Notes: generated by a model from the letters alone, not told the origin. 64,000 nucleotides of DNA from Phanerodontia chrysosporium (GCA_001910725.1 MJGA01000008.1:124001-188000); one strand, 5' to 3'; shown: positions 1-12,223, numbered from the stretch's first letter. Made by a program: numbers and translations.

Positions 1-163
1 TGAGGTCCTCGGTAGGACGCATCCGGTGCAAGTCTTTTACACGAAAGTTGTGTCTTACACCAACAGTTGACGCTGGATAGATGGCTGACAAACGAGTGTG
101 AACAGCTGCCAAGGTCCTAGCGTTCCGTTAGACGACAAGTTAGGTACATAACAGTAGAGGGGC

Positions 164-1296
164 TTACTCCTGATCCACTAGACCATTGACGGCGGCGATG
201 TCAAGGACACTCTCCCAGTTCACAGGTCGTACACGGTTCTGCATACTCTTCTCTCCTGGGGGGACATAGGCTGCAAGCGAGGCCAGGAGCTGAGACAAGA
301 AACGAGCGGTCGAGGAAGTGAGTCCATTGAGAGCCGGGGACGTCAACAGTGACTCTGGGTCGTCGTCCTCATCGGATGCTTCACGCCCGAACGTAGAATC
401 ATCATCGCCTGGAGCTTGCGTAGTAGCAGGAAGCCCTGGTTGTGGCTCTGCAAGCTCGTGATCTGACGGTCCAGGTGCTGCAGATGGGGTATTCGGAGAA
501 ACGTCAAGTCGTTGTGCTCGAAGTGCCTGGACCGCAAGCGAGCGCACTTCGTCCTCAAGGCTCCATTCTGGCACGTATACATCTCCCGCGAGGAGAGGCC
601 AGCGTGTCCACGTATCCTTGGGCGCCTTCGCGTTCTTCGCTTTCCGTTTAGCCTTGCGCTTCAACTCACGCGTAGCTGAATCATTGGGCTGCTGCGAGCC
701 GTCCTGATGGTCCTGGGTGTCTGTCACGGTCTCCGTAAGGGGACGTTCGCTTTCGCCATCGTCTAGGCTCGAGGCTGAAGCAGCGTCATCCTCGTAGACG
801 CTAGTTGGCGCGGTGGCGGAACAGAGACAGTGAGTTGGGTGGCAAGGTCAAGAGTGTTGCTGGTACGTAGAGCTCGTAGAAGCGAGGAATACTCGGAGAG
901 TTCAGAGTGGAGGGCTGCAGGACCTTTGGTCGTTTGCCCATCGTGGCGGGTGCAGGCGCTTAGCTGGCTGCCCTCGCCAGAAATGGAAAGCTGACTCAGC
1001 AAGAACTGTACAGCACCATTCAGCCTCATATTGCGTAGTTGGCGCTTCTCGAGAACCTAGATCTCTCCACGACCTCAGAAATGTGCGTATAATCCTGTCG
1101 CGCCCTCGCGCCCCTCGCGTGCGCCCTGCTGACTGCGGCGCGTGTTCTCCAGCATGAGAGAGAAGTGGAAGAAGAAGCGTTCCAGGAGGCTCAGGCGCAA
1201 GCGCCGCAAAATGAGGGCTCGTTCCAGTGCGTAGCCCGTGCCCTCGTCGCGTGATACATAGTTGCTGAACATCGCGTCTTGCAGAGTAAACGCCAT
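164..1296 (-). CDS. Conserved hypothetical protein (weak RRN9-like resemblance)
   Basis: I do not recognise this gene with confidence. Translation from ATG 1294-1296 gives an Arg/Leu-rich helical N-terminus (ALERALILRRLRLSLLERFF), then a segment around ISEVVERSRFSR, a Gln/Leu-rich helix (VQFLLSQLSIS), an acidic Ser-rich linker, a basic patch (KRKAKRKAK) followed by a Trp-Pro motif (WTRWPLL..DVYVPEW), and a C-terminus ending near VNWESVLDIAAVNGLVDQE. The Trp-Pro motif plus the W-S-V-L tail recall fungal RRN9-type RNA polymerase I initiation factors, but this is only a resemblance. Reading the whole protein needs about three one-base frame corrections (near 1095-1115, 1035-1040 and 800-806), each compatible with a missing base. 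Divergent from RSC7 across an 836-bp gap. Confidence 0.5.
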
Positions 1297-2132
1297 GATG
1301 GCTGCTGGGCTTGCATCTTGAAGGCGCGGATGTCACCCCAAGCTGTTGTCGCAGGAGGGTAGAACCACCGTACACATGCATCCACTGAACCCACCATCCG
1401 ACAAGGACATCCCGCCTTTTGGCATTGCCTCGCCCTCGCGCTTCAGGTCCGGGAAGCGCGGGAACTCTGACTGCTGTACCGTGGTTGTTGGAGTAGCCTT
1501 CTGGCATCCGTTTTGTATCGATACGACTCATGAACACAATCCGAGCATCGTTGCGATTACTATTCGTTTGCGTGCCTGAGAACATGCTCTACGTACACTA
1601 CCAACGCCAGGTCCTTCAAGAATCCTCGCCCCGCGGATGTGACGATGAGTTGAGCTCGTCCGTGATCAAAGCGACATACATGCGTGGTCACCCATGCTGC
1701 TCTTCAAAGCTTCATGACCTCTAATAATTTGTACACTTCGTGTACTGCTTCAAGCTTCAAGCTTTCAAGATGCGTGAGCTTCCCTAGCGCACCTCTAGAA
1801 ACGTTCGAAAAGCGAACTGCGCGTTGGGCGTGGAGGACATTGCGCGTAGAGGCACTTCGACTCTATCTTCGTAGTGGATCACACCTCGAGCGTATTCACC
1901 ATGGGTATACAAACCTTCTGCATATGCTGCATAGTCACGGAAGACTTCCTGCTCGCTGCATGCGGACCCCTCTTGAGTCACAGTCACCTTCGTCACAAAG
2001 ACTGTCATTTCTGTGGACTGTGACCAGCGCGCATGGGCGCTTACCGCGTCACGCTGTTCCCTCTTCCAGTCGCCTTCCAACTCATCCTCCATACAGTTTC
2101 CTTCACTCTGTCAAGCTTTCAGGCTGCTTACG
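1297..2132. other. Divergent intergenic region
   Basis: An 836-bp gap between the start of the minus-strand hypothetical gene and the start of RSC7. Short open frames on both strands here have no recognisable domain or coding character. It presumably carries both promoters; I see no clear TATA box at a standard distance from either start. Confidence 0.4.
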
Positions 2133-4056
2133 ATGCCGTCGAAGCCCTCGCGGTCTTCAGGAAAAATTGTAATCAAGCCGCGTGGACGAGGGAGCGCAGG
2201 AGCGCCGAGTCCATCTCGCCCCACGATTCGGATCGGTCCACGCGCAGCGCCGCGCGAAGAGACACCCGCGGAGGAAGGGCAGTTCGACGACGACGGCGAC
2301 AACGCGACCGAGCCTGCAGATGAGTCCAGCCTCACATCTAACAATGGCGCGAGCACAAGCAGGGTCATGACGCCGCTCAATACTGAGGGCGCGGACGAGG
2401 GGGAGAAGGACGAGGGCAGCCAGGTCGTGGATGTGGACGGCGATGAAGAAGGCACGCAGGCCGGCGCGGACGTTGAGGGCGACGGAGATGGCGAGGACGT
2501 GGGAACTCCCAGAGACGACGATGAAGATGACGACGACGAACCTGCACCTGTGGTACGAGGTCGCGGCCGCGGACGGCCGCGCGGGAGTAGGGCAAGAGGT
2601 GCGGGACCTGGACGACCTCGTGGACGCGGTCGAGGGCGGGGCAGGGGTAGGGGGCGACCTTCGAGACGGCGAGATGAAGACGATGAAATCGAGCTTGACG
2701 AGGACGGTACCATCGCTGGTGGAAAACCATTCCGCAGGATCAACGGCCAGGTGTATGTCATTGACGGCGATGAGTTCGTCACACCCGACAATCCGAAGGG
2801 TGACCAGAAGATTGACAAGAACGGTCGGCTGCTCGGAGGTGCGTGTACACTCCCGCTCTGCTTTAGTTCTGTGGGTACAACGAGTGCACAGGTCGGCAGT
2901 TCAAGGCGCAGACGTTTACTCTCCCCAACCGACATCCCGAACGGCAATACATGCTGGCCATCGATGCTGCACGAAGCTCGGGCTTCCGTGACTCGCTATA
3001 CTACTTCCGACGAAACCCTCTCGCTTTGAAGCTCAACGCGACGCAGTGGGAGAAGGATCATCTCATCGAAGTCGGTAAACTTGGTTCGCACCTGCGAACG
3101 CGTAGCGTCACTCTCATTACTGCAAGGAGCGCGTACAAGCTCCATGGCTCAAAAATGATCATCGGTGAGACCGCAGCGCTCTGGTGGTAGTTATCGTCTG
3201 ATGTTCTTGCCAGACGGTCGCTGGGTCGTGGACGACTACGACGAGGAGAAAGCCTTGAAGGAAGCTACAGAGAAGGGTGCTAAACCAGGCGACCTTGTCG
3301 GAGACCTTCAGGAGACTTCAAACATCGCAGCAGAGGCCGCCGCCCTCAACGCCACTGCGTCGCGCGAAGGGGGCAAGCCGGAACGTAGCGGTGGCCTGGG
3401 TATATATCGTGCAGGTGGCCCGACGACGATATTCGGCGGGTCTGGCTGGGGTCCATTCAGCGATGGCCCGCTCAATGCGGTGAAAAAGTCGTTCTACAAC
3501 CGCGAGGGACTCACCGAAGAGAACTGGATGCACGTCGCCGCACTGCGGACGCTGGAGGCAAACGAGCAGTGGGCGCGGTTGCGAAAGGACGCGTTGACGG
3601 CATACCGCAGTGTCTACGGCGAGCCTGCAGAAGAGGAGATGCCTCCAAGTCCGAAGCGGAACGCTGATGAAATCGACATCGACGACTCTGGGGAAATCGA
3701 GCGGCAGCAACAGCAGCAGCCGAAGCGCAGGAAAGTCGAGGACCCTCGTTTGCCTCTGGGTGTATATGAGCCACAAACCGGCTTGGTTCTCTGTACGTAC
3801 ACGTTCTACACCTCCGCGCAACCTTCACTGACAGATGCGACTAGACCGCACTGATACACAACCGAGCGAGGCTCGGTGGGAGGCTGTCCCAGATGGCGAG
3901 CAGTTTCCGCTCGGGGGTACCAAGGTTGGCGGGGGAGCTTGGAGCCTCGCGCGGGTGGACACTGTGTTACAGATGCCAGATCCCGAGGAAGACGAGCGGC
4001 AGCGCCACGCGCTATTACAGAGCTACCTCGCAGAGCCGGCCGCTCAGAATTCGTAG
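2133..4056 (+). CDS. RSC7: RSC7/NPL6-family subunit of a SWI/SNF-type chromatin-remodelling complex
   Basis: Predicted nuclear subunit of the RSC/SWI-SNF remodeller (CRC_subunit family, Npl6/Rsc7 and Swp82). Four exons (2133-2838, 2892-3164, 3214-3792, 3845-4056) with 49-53 nt GT..AG introns give 589 aa with an unbroken frame. N-terminus: basic start, then a long Asp/Glu-rich stretch, then an Arg-Gly-Arg tract with AT-hook-like RGRPRG and GRPRGRG (about residues 145-185). The conserved family core follows: DGDEFVTPDNPKGDQKIDK, LLGGRQFKAQTFTLPNR, YMLAIDAARSSGFRDSLYYF, the EKDHLIEVGKLG..LRTRSVTLITARSAYKLHG block, and DGRWVVDDYDEEK across intron 2. A Gln run precedes a basic KRRK near the C-terminus. 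The start is the first ATG before the basic segment. The AT-hook tract suggests direct DNA contact (inference). Confidence 0.93.
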
Positions 4057-4840
4057 TACGATGCTCTAGTGCTACCTTATTTCCGCTCAGTCACGACTGC
4101 TTGTACGCTACCTTTGTAATTCTAATTCGTTGTGATACTTAGAGCGGATGTAATCAAAATGAATCCATAGTGATCTTGCGCCACTTTTACCGAGCTCGGT
4201 GGTAACTTGCGGACCAGCTGCGCGGGCGCTCCGAGCTCGAGGCCCCTTGCTTTAAAGCCACGATGATGTTCCGATGTGGGTACGCATCTATTGACCCTAC
4301 GATATGTTAGTACAGAAACTCGGTGATTAAGTGCTTACTGACTCCTTGCTCCAGCTAACTCACATCAATATATGTCTTTTGTAGCGAATGACATGCTGAA
4401 TAAACGACACTAGTACTGGAAACTTGAGCTCGAAGGTCGTCTGTCCCGCCAAGGTAGGCACTGACCAATATACAGAGCACCACGACAACACACTCGATAT
4501 ACACGAGGGAGCATATCCGGATATCTTCAAGTAGCTCTTATTGGATTCCGGCTGTCCGGTACAATAGGTTCTGTCGGCCTAGGCTGCGCCTAGCTCCCAC
4601 GCCGTCCTAGGGCGCCCAATGGCGACAGATCTACAGGCCTCCGCGAATGGCGTCCTATGAAGTTGGTGAGCCAGATATCCTAGGAATCAGGATATGCAGT
4701 CATGATTTAGCTCTAGATAGCAGGTTCATCACGTACTTTTGGCGTGCGAGTCATCTGTTCCTTGTACACACAGGCTACGCTGAGCGCTGCGACCTAGAAG
4801 AAGGTCGATTCGGTTCGACTCGTATGTATCTTGTTCTGCA
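4057..4840. other. Intergenic region, nothing recognisable
   Basis: About 0.8 kb between RSC7 and the next gene. No open frame with coding character, no RNA-gene fold and no repeat was recognised; the 3' end holds the core promoter of the downstream gene. Confidence 0.4.
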
Positions 4841-4847
4841 TATATAA
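4841..4847 (+). promoter_or_regulatory. TATA box of the seven-helix membrane protein gene
   Basis: TATATAA lies 58 bp before the ATG at 4905, a normal distance for a basidiomycete core promoter. Confidence 0.55.
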
Positions 4848-4904
4848 CCCCCTCAGTCCCCGCGAAATACGGGTCCTTGCCATCGATATTCCCTCCGCTC
4901 GAAG

Positions 4905-6376
4905 ATGGCCTGTTCTGACGAGCACACAGAAGTCCTCAATCAATGGGGTTTGATCCTGTCGAGTTTCGTGTACGGTCCGTACCACTTCTCAGATGCCGTT
5001 ATTCTCGTGCAAACAAACCTTACCTTCCGCAGGGGTGCATATGGTCCTCGCTATCCTTGGATTGCAGCAGGTCCTGAAGCGACCACACAGGAAGCAGAGA
5101 TTCTGCTGGGATTCTACCTGCTCCTGCTGTTCTGCTTCGCCACTGTCGCCTTCGTTCTGCAGGCGTGCTGGACCCAGGTTGCGTTCATCTATAACAGATC
5201 ATACCCCGGAGGCCCAACCCAGTTCCTTCTGGATAATGTGCGCAGCTCGCTCAATCAAGCGGTCACTGCGATGTACGATTTCTCCAATCCATCGCTCCTT
5301 GAAGTCTAGCTCATAGGCATATCAGGTATCTCGGGTTGAGCTGGCTGTCAGATGGAATCATTGTACGTCCAACAGCTTTCTATCGCAACAACGTATGCTT
5401 GACTGTTTGATGAAGCTGCACAGGTTCCGGGTGTTGTGGGCATGCAGCTACCTGCCAGACAACCGAAGAGTAGCTCTAGCGTTCGTGATACCCATCGCCC
5501 TAGCACTTCTAAGTACGCCATCACAACCGCCAATCTCTAGCAAACGCTGACGAGTTTTCGTAGTCACCGGAGGCGCGTTCTTCCACAGCATCAGCGGCCT
5601 CGGCGTGAACCTATGGGGCGCGTCGTCCGCAACGCTGGGGATTGCCTACCTGGCGCTGTGTCTTTGCGTCAACACCATGCTGACATGCCTCATCATCGCG
5701 CGTCTCTGGTACCTCCGTCGACAGCTTACTGTATTGTACGATGAACACGGGTCGGGGCATGGGGACGTATACACATCCGTCGCCGCCATGATCATCGATT
5801 CGGCCTCGCTATACACTGCCGTCGCGCTTCTCACCGTGATCGCATGCGGCGTGAGCAGCCCAATGCAGTACGTTCTCCTGCCGATGCTCGGCCAGTTCCA
5901 GGTGCGGCTGCCTCTTGAACAGTACTCACGTATCAGGACCAAGGCTGACACGCCCCGCAGGCGATCCTCCGCTTCTCATCATCAGCCGTGTAGCATCAGG
6001 CTCTGCGCTCTCGCAGCGGATCTTCCACTCTCTGGTGCATCTCCCACTCCGGCACAAGCGGAGCAGAGCATTCTCGGATACAACGGCAGTGCGCTTTGCC
6101 TCGCGGCGTGGCAGCGCGGGGTCCTCGGCCTTGCCGTCGCTGAGCCAGCCGCCCGGGATCCATATCGACCGTGAGGTCGAATGCTTCCGCGAAAAGACAC
6201 AGATCGCCGGGTCGTCTTCGCCGCTGTGGCTTATGCCCTGGCGCAAGGACGAGGAGACACAATGGAGCGAATGCCCGCATGATATCGAGAAGAGCCCGAC
6301 AGACAATGACTTTTACCCGAGTTTTGTTGAGAAATCGCTCGCTATTCCCGAACCAATCTTGCTCGTTGATCGTTAA
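4905..6376 (+). CDS. Basidiomycete multi-pass (seven-helix-like) membrane protein
   Basis: Belongs to the large agaricomycete family of uncharacterised seven-helix-like membrane proteins. ATG 4905 opens MACSDEHTEVLNQWGLILSS. Later exons give hydrophobic helices: GVHMVLAILGLQQVLK, LLLLFCFATVAFVLQA, then TQVAFIYNRSYPGGP, SWLSDGIILHRFRVLWACSY, ALAFVIPIALALL, LAYLALCL-type and TSVAAMIIDSASLYTAVALL, and finally LLIISRVASGSAL with a polar cytoplasmic tail. Probable introns include 5271-5324 and one starting at 5363. Two one-base frame breaks (near 5101-5105 within FLLGFYLL and near 5965 before PLLIISR) look like lost C residues. No function is known for the family; a receptor-like role is only suggested by topology. 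Confidence 0.72.
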
Positions 6377-6650
6377 ATATTGGTATTATTCTTTTCTCTT
6401 GCATGGGCGATTGTCATCAACGAAATGCGTCCGACCTTTGCTTATTAGTTTCCTTTCATAACATTGCAGTGAACAGGGATATATTTGTAGCATACATATT
6501 CAATTTCGCATCGATGCGTTGTCTTCGTTACCCTCCACATACGGTATCTAAAGCAATACTTTTGTAACATTAGATATGCAGTCATAAGACCACCTCTAAA
6601 GATTCCACACAACCTTCCGAACAAGACGAGACGAATAAATATATGAAAAG

Positions 6651-8537
6651 CTACACCAGAGGCCGGAAGCGCAGCTCAAGGAAGCGTAGCGGAATGTAGA
6701 AGAGCGCAGTCGAGAAGAACGCGAGCTCGAAGCCGATATCGCCTGTGTGCTTCGCGATGGGGCCGACGAACCAGACCTGGTCCATACTCGGCACGATGAG
6801 CGCACACGCGAGGGCGCACGCACCGAGCGCGGCGAGGCCTGTCGGGAGCTTACGCGGAGAGTTCCAGTAGCGGAGGTCGTACGACTCGAAGCGTCCGCGG
6901 CGGACGACGAGGTGCTCGGTGAAGATGACGGCGCCGTACGCGCTGGCCCAGTAGCCGATGAGGCCGAGGAAGTTGGTGAGGGTGTCGTAGAAGCGCGTCG
7001 CGCCGACGATGGAGAGCGGGATGATGAGCGCAGTCGCGACGATGCTGAAGACGTAGCGCGGGACGACGGCGAGGAAGGGCATGAAGACCTGAAGGACAGG
7101 CAGAACGAGTACAGCGTCGGCGCGACGTTCGCCGTCACCGAGAGCGCGATCAGCACTGTCAGGAACTTGCCGAACCCTCCAGCGGGGCTCAGCATCGCCT
7201 CGATGAGCCCGCCGACGTTCCCGTTTGCATAGCCTGTATTCCACGAGGGCACTGTAGGCGCGGCTACTACCACCGCTGCGCCTAGACATTGCACCGAAAT
7301 CTGTGGCGCACGTTAGGGTCTGATAGTCACGCTCGGGATTGAATAGCTCACGATAGGGATGTTGAACCCGAGGTAGGAGTACAAGAAGATCTTCCAACTA
7401 TGGCGAGCGTGTTAGCGACAGCGTCAGGAACTGGTAGCCTTGATGGTACTTACGCAGGGACGTCAGGCTTGAAGTAGGTAGTGAAGTCGGAGGCAAGGGG
7501 CGAGTACGTGATCACAAATCCGGCGATCGTCGACGCAAACGTGAGAATGGTCGCAGCGTCCGCCGGCTCAGCTGGTGGCGGGTTGATGAGGTGCTTGCCG
7601 CCGATGCCGAGCGCGACGACATAAACGATGAGGACGGGTATCCACGCGAGGCGCTCGTACCAGCTCAGAAACTTGAGGCCGCAGAACGAGATGACGAGAG
7701 AAACGACGGAGATAATGACGATGCCGACGCTAGAGGCGTGGATCAGTGAGACGGTTCGAGAAAGTACGGCGGCTGCGACTCACCTCCAGCTCAGGCTCCC
7801 GCCCGAGACGCTCGAGAGCGTCTGCCCGCCGAGGATGGCGTTGAGGATGCAGAAGCCGCACATGGACGCGAGGTTGAAGACACTCGGGACGATCACCCCA
7901 AAAAGCTATCGAACGTTCAGGCTCATGCCGATGTAGGGGCGACAGGCAGACGCACCCGAAGCTGTATCGCGACTGACACATCTGACGCAGCCCTAACCGC
8001 GGTCCCCATGTTGTGCTATAGTGACATCATGAGTTTCAGAGTAGGTCGTGGGTGCAGGGACGACGCACAGGTAGGCGGGAAGCAAGCTCGCGAGGAGGTT
8101 GAAGAAGAGGATGACGAGGCACGAATCGCGCAGGCCGAGGCCGAAGACGGCGGGGCCGAGCGTGCCGGCAGAGAAACTGATATCGGGCGGCATGAGCGGA
8201 GCCTGCAAGAGAGAGCGGCGACGACGTACGATAGGATGTTGAAGTTGGCAGACAGCCAGATGAAGAAGATTCTGTTGTACTGCGTGTCTGTGCGCTGCTC
8301 GCGTGGGACGGGGAGGATGCCTGCGTGCGAGGAAATACAGCATGAGCGATGCGGGGCATGCGGAACACGGACGATGGACGCACCTCGGGCCTCGACGCCC
8401 CAGCTGAGCAGCCGCTTCATGAACGGGTGCGAGATGTAGAACTCGCCCTCTGTCTCCTCCGACACGGACTGTACATCCTTCTCGAGGTCGAGCTTGACGG
8501 CGCTCTGCCGCTTGCTGTCGAGCAGGGGTGAGGACAT
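6651..8537 (-). CDS. NCS1-family cytosine/purine permease (Fcy2-like)
   Basis: Predicted plasma-membrane nucleobase transporter of the NCS1 family (purine-cytosine permease branch). Spliced from ATG 8535-8537, it shows the family order: acidic N-terminus, SWGVEARGILPVPREQRTDT, FIWLSANFNILS, FSAGTLGPAVFGLGLRDS, ATWGPRLGLRQMCQSRYSFG, MCGFCILNAILGGQTLSSVS, GIVIISVVSLVISFCGLK, then ASDFTTYFKPDVP and the C-terminal helices ending FLELRFRPLV. At least six short introns, for example 7301-7351. One frame break at about 7091-7095 separates ..YSFCLSF from VFMPFLAVVP; a single extra C (TTCCAG instead of TTCAG) restores the family sequence LSFQVFMPFL. The gene converges with the membrane-protein gene, 274 bp apart. 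Confidence 0.9.
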
Positions 8538-10730
8538 GGCGGGGGTCGCAGCGAGAGAGGCGGCATCGCGAGCAAAAATAAAAATCGTGCGCGGAGCGGG
8601 TCAAAAGCGCTCCGCCGCAAGAGTCATGGCGCAGAGGGGATCATGTGCAGCAATCGAGCCGCGGAGACGGCTCGATCGCGGGTGCGCGCCGCCGGGTGCC
8701 TGCAATTTACCCGGTGTGAAATTTCATCCGGGTCGTCCAAGAAAGCCAGCGCTGCGCAACCTGCAGAATGGCGAGAAAAACGACCGTGGCGAGATGAGCT
8801 GCTTGGTGCTCAGTTCGTCCTGCGCGAAGCTCAGGGTGCGCTCAGGAGTGGCCAGTCGAGAAGTCGAGGTCTGATTTCTTGCGTCACCCTGGCGTTGATA
8901 AGGACCCTGGAACACAAAGGAGCAGATAGCACGTCAGAGGAGGTGCAGAACGTGCTTGCCTTGTCGGCTGAGACTCGCGGGCTCTATTGAACCGCGCAGT
9001 TCAATTTTATCCCTCAAACACGGGCAGCCGACTGGCAGGGTCGTCTGTGTTTCGTGACTCGACTCATCATCGTGCCATGTTTTGAGCTGTGGTTCGCAAG
9101 GGGCGTGGAATTGCGGCATCATCCATGGGAATGTGCGACGTCATTTGTCCTTCGTGAGTGCTCGTCGTCCTGCTCGTCGTGCGAATCCACCGCAGTACAA
9201 TCGATGCCTAGATGCGAAAAGCAAAACAGCACATACCTGGATAGCTGACAGTTGTCATCGCATAGCATCGGTAGTCGCTCGGTGATTTTCTGAAATTCAG
9301 AGCGACACCGCGTTGTCTGTTTGTGGAAGCTTGATGAGTCTGTTTCTTATGTTCGAGCGACACATCCGCAGACTGAGCAGATGGAGGTGAAGGTAGTTGT
9401 AGGTTAAACAGGAAGAACTCGGATGTGATTGAGGACGGCGCGATTATCGCGTGATCATTTTCTTGACGTTGGCAGGCAATGTCCAACTATCGACGCATGG
9501 CGACAGAGGTCTCGGGCGTCTACTGCATACCTGAAGAAATATATCTCATCTTATTCGACCTTTGCTAGAATTCACCTTATAACTTGAAGAATCTCGCTCA
9601 CACTGTTAGATCGCCGTGGTAGATGAGTGCGGCTGGGACGTCACTTTCGTGGTTTGAGCAGAGCGTCGTCGTCATAGCTCCAGACTAGGCACTTTGCTAT
9701 GAGATAATGAAGGACTAATACTAGGAGCACCTAAACAAATCGAGCACGTTAAATAACATATAATGAATGAAAGCGTCAGTGTTATTCAGCACGGTTCTGG
9801 CAACATGCAGAACCTTGTTTGCCTGGAGATAGCTAGCCCAAGCGTGGGAGAGTAGCGCGGCATCTGCCGGCGTCTGAATCTCCGGTTCGGCGTTGAGCGT
9901 GATGCGTTGATGGCGAATCCGAGCGCCGACTTCGTGGCGTCGCCAGGAGCTTTCTCCTGCTCATCTGAGCATTTCTTCACTGAACGCCTTCGACCTCTTT
10001 TCTTCGGCTGTTCTTCTTCATTTTACACTCTTTATTCTCTATTGGCTGACGAGGCTCCATCTGGATGTCCTGAGCTTATGTAAGCGTAGTCAGCTCAATC
10101 TATCTCGTTCTCGTTCTCCGAACCGCGGTGCAGTTGCTACTTTGACATCTCGGTTCACCGTTAACTTCATGCTCTTCCTCTACATACACTCTGCAGTGAA
10201 AGAAACTATCAGTAAAGCTCCGCCAGGGAGATAGTAAGTACTGGTATGCGCGCATCTCTGATTGCTGTTTTCTAGGCTTGCAGCGCGGACGCAGGACTCA
10301 GATTTCAGAGACTGTGCAGCGCTCGCGACGTAGAGGCTGACAGGATATGTCAGAGGAGAGGTTTCTGATGCGCTGACGGGTTTTTGTCGACTTCTCATCC
10401 GCGAAGTGCACTTCGGCGTCTGCCGTGGTCTTTTTTCGGTCAAGCCAACACGACATAACGCTTCCAGCATTGCGACCATCTCGTGAGTAAATATTCTACA
10501 AGACTGACTTGTGTTTATGAGCATGTTAGCAGCAGACATCTCTTGAAAACAATATGGCCGTTGACCTGGTCGCATCGACCGCACTTGCAAGGTGAATGAT
10601 CGAGCCCCGAAGCACGCTCCGAAGCGCTGTCGCCGCATTCCGGAGAGGCTGACGATCTTGTTGAGAGACAGTAAACGATCGAGAACGTGACCTGCAGACG
10701 CGTCGACGTGTCAGCCACCCTAAGGCGACG
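8538..10730. other. Gene-poor intergenic region
   Basis: About 2.2 kb upstream of the permease. Only short open frames on both strands, none with a recognisable family, signal peptide or splice-supported structure. The first few hundred bases must contain the permease promoter. Confidence 0.4.
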
Positions 10731-10738
10731 TATAAATA
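10731..10738 (+). promoter_or_regulatory. TATA box followed by a long pyrimidine-rich tract
   Basis: TATAAATA followed by about 60 bp of C/T-rich sequence (10757-10815) and an ATG at 10826. This is the layout of a strong fungal promoter, although the open frame behind it is short. Confidence 0.45.
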
Positions 10739-10825
10739 CGAGTCCAAGCCTTCAGTCTCCCCATCGCCTTCCTCTCCTCCTTTCCCCCACCTCCCCCAAC
10801 CCTTCTCCCTTACACCCCTCGACAC

Positions 10826-11074
10826 ATGGCCCAGGCTACATGGCGGCGCAGGTGGGGCGCGCCTGCGTTTGCTACACAGCCACAGAGGACCGAGGCGGCG
10901 CCCCCGCCCTCGGACGCCGTGCGTCGGCGCGGCGGAGACGTCTGCTGCTGCCGTCGCCGGCTACAGCACAGCGAGCGCTGTAGCTGGACAACAGCGACCT
11001 GGCCTTGTGGCCTTGCTTTCTGGTTTATGTTGTGTTTGTTCTTGGCTTCGGCCCTAGGGTGTTTCGTAGTGTAG
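10826..11074 (+). CDS. Short hypothetical protein with hydrophobic C-terminus (doubtful)
   Basis: An 82-codon frame directly behind a TATA box and pyrimidine tract. It is Arg- and Cys-rich in the middle (GGDVCCCRRR) and ends in a hydrophobic stretch (FWFMLCLFLASALGCFVV) that could be a tail anchor. There are no homologues I know of. The promoter context supports transcription; the protein itself is weakly supported, and the transcript could instead be non-coding or spliced into another frame. Confidence 0.22.
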   Translation: MAQATWRRRWGAPAFATQPQRTEAAPPPSDAVRRRGGDVCCCRRRLQHSERCSWTTATWPCGLAFWFMLCLFLASALGCFVV

Positions 11075-11309
11075 TTCCGCAGTAGCGTTTGGTGTGATGT
11101 GTGATGAACTGAGCCTCGAGGACGAAGACCGGCCGACTTCCCTGGAACGACACACAGGACGACGAACCTGCCGGACTTGGCCGACCGACGCGGATGGGGC
11201 CCCGGCCGTGGACATACTGATACCCTTCTACCCCTAGACACTCACTCATACTCGCTGACAAGCGGCCTACAAGAGGTCTTATCTTCCGCGACAAGCTCAA
11301 TACAGCATC

Positions 11310-11370
11310 AGGTGAGTTACAACGATGCTGACCTCGGAGTACCCGAGGCCCGTGCCGTTGTAACTCATCT
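11310..11370. repeat. Nested perfect/near-perfect hairpin
   Basis: Outer arms AGGTGAGTTACAACG (11310-11324) and CGTTGTAACTCATCT (11356-11370) pair at 14 of 15 positions; between them CCTCGG (11332-11337) pairs with CCGAGG (11343-11348) around a short loop. It could fold as RNA or as a cruciform. Confidence 0.5.
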
Positions 11371-11805
11371 GCGTTGTCGAACTGACGCGCCGACTCGCAG
11401 CGGTGCGCGCAAGCGCCGACGACCATCCGCCGTGTGGCGCGGAAGCAAAACGCCTTCGGCGATCGTGGCTCCCGCCAGAGCCTCCCATTTTCGGTTGTTT
11501 CTGTATAGTTCTAGCTTAGATAATCGTTTCGCCCACCCTTACATACATGCCATTGCCTTCCCCGACACTCAGAGACTTATATTGCTCTGAGTGTGCGTTT
11601 TCTCTTCATTCCAGCGGACCCCAGTCGTGTACTAGTGCATGCATTAGTTACCGGACGGAGGGTCTGCATACAGGCCCTGCGCACCCGACCGAGCCTCTCG
11701 GTCGCCCCGAACCAGAAGCGCCGCCTCCCGCGCACGTCTGATATGCGTGGCTGACATTCACGAAGGGTGGCGATGACCAAGGCCGCTACGGTACGCATCT
11801 ATGCA

Positions 11806-12223
11806 CTATCTCGCACGTATATCTGAACTGACAGCATTGATATCACTCCCAGGCACCACGACGAACATCCGACGCAAGGCTCCATAATAATCTCCAGCGA
11901 CGGACACCTCTGCAAGCCGCATGTAGCCCCTCAACACAGGTGCGCTGCATCCCCTCGCCGTCAGCACCCTCCGTCTGAACGTCAATGGCCGCTGCCTACT
12001 CACTTTTGATGCACGGCTCAGGGTCGCCGATCGGTGTGTGCTCGGCGCGGGCCTGGTGGGGCGTCGCGAGATCTACAGGGGTGTGCCGGGCCTGCAGGGG
12101 CGCCGCGAACGGCGCAGGGGTGGGCTTGGCCGCTGACGCGTCGGCGATCGGCGAGGCGTACGCGCCTGACAGCGCGAGCAGGGCCGCGAATAGTGTGCTT
12201 GCGAGGCTGAGCTTGAGCTGCAT
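11806..12223 (-). CDS. Small secreted protein
   Basis: ATG 12221-12223 opens a clear signal peptide (MQLKLSLASTLFAALLALSG AYA, cleavage likely after SGAYA), followed by an Ala/Pro-rich mature region with two related units, QARHTPVDLATP and QARAEHTPIGDPEP, then PCIK. A consensus donor (GTGAGT, 12003-11998) ends exon 1 at 12004. The 3' exon is uncertain: acceptor 11910 gives a tail reading KVSVAGDYYGALRR and a stop at 11806 (107 aa), while acceptor 11945 gives an early stop. AATAAAAC (minus strand, 12278-12285) sits about 55 bp upstream as a TATA-like element. Role unknown; small secreted proteins of this type are often host- or substrate-interaction candidates. Confidence 0.6.

Noticed and set aside
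4795..4830. GGTTCGACTC resembling a tRNA B box
   Set aside because: Flanking sequence gives no cloverleaf.
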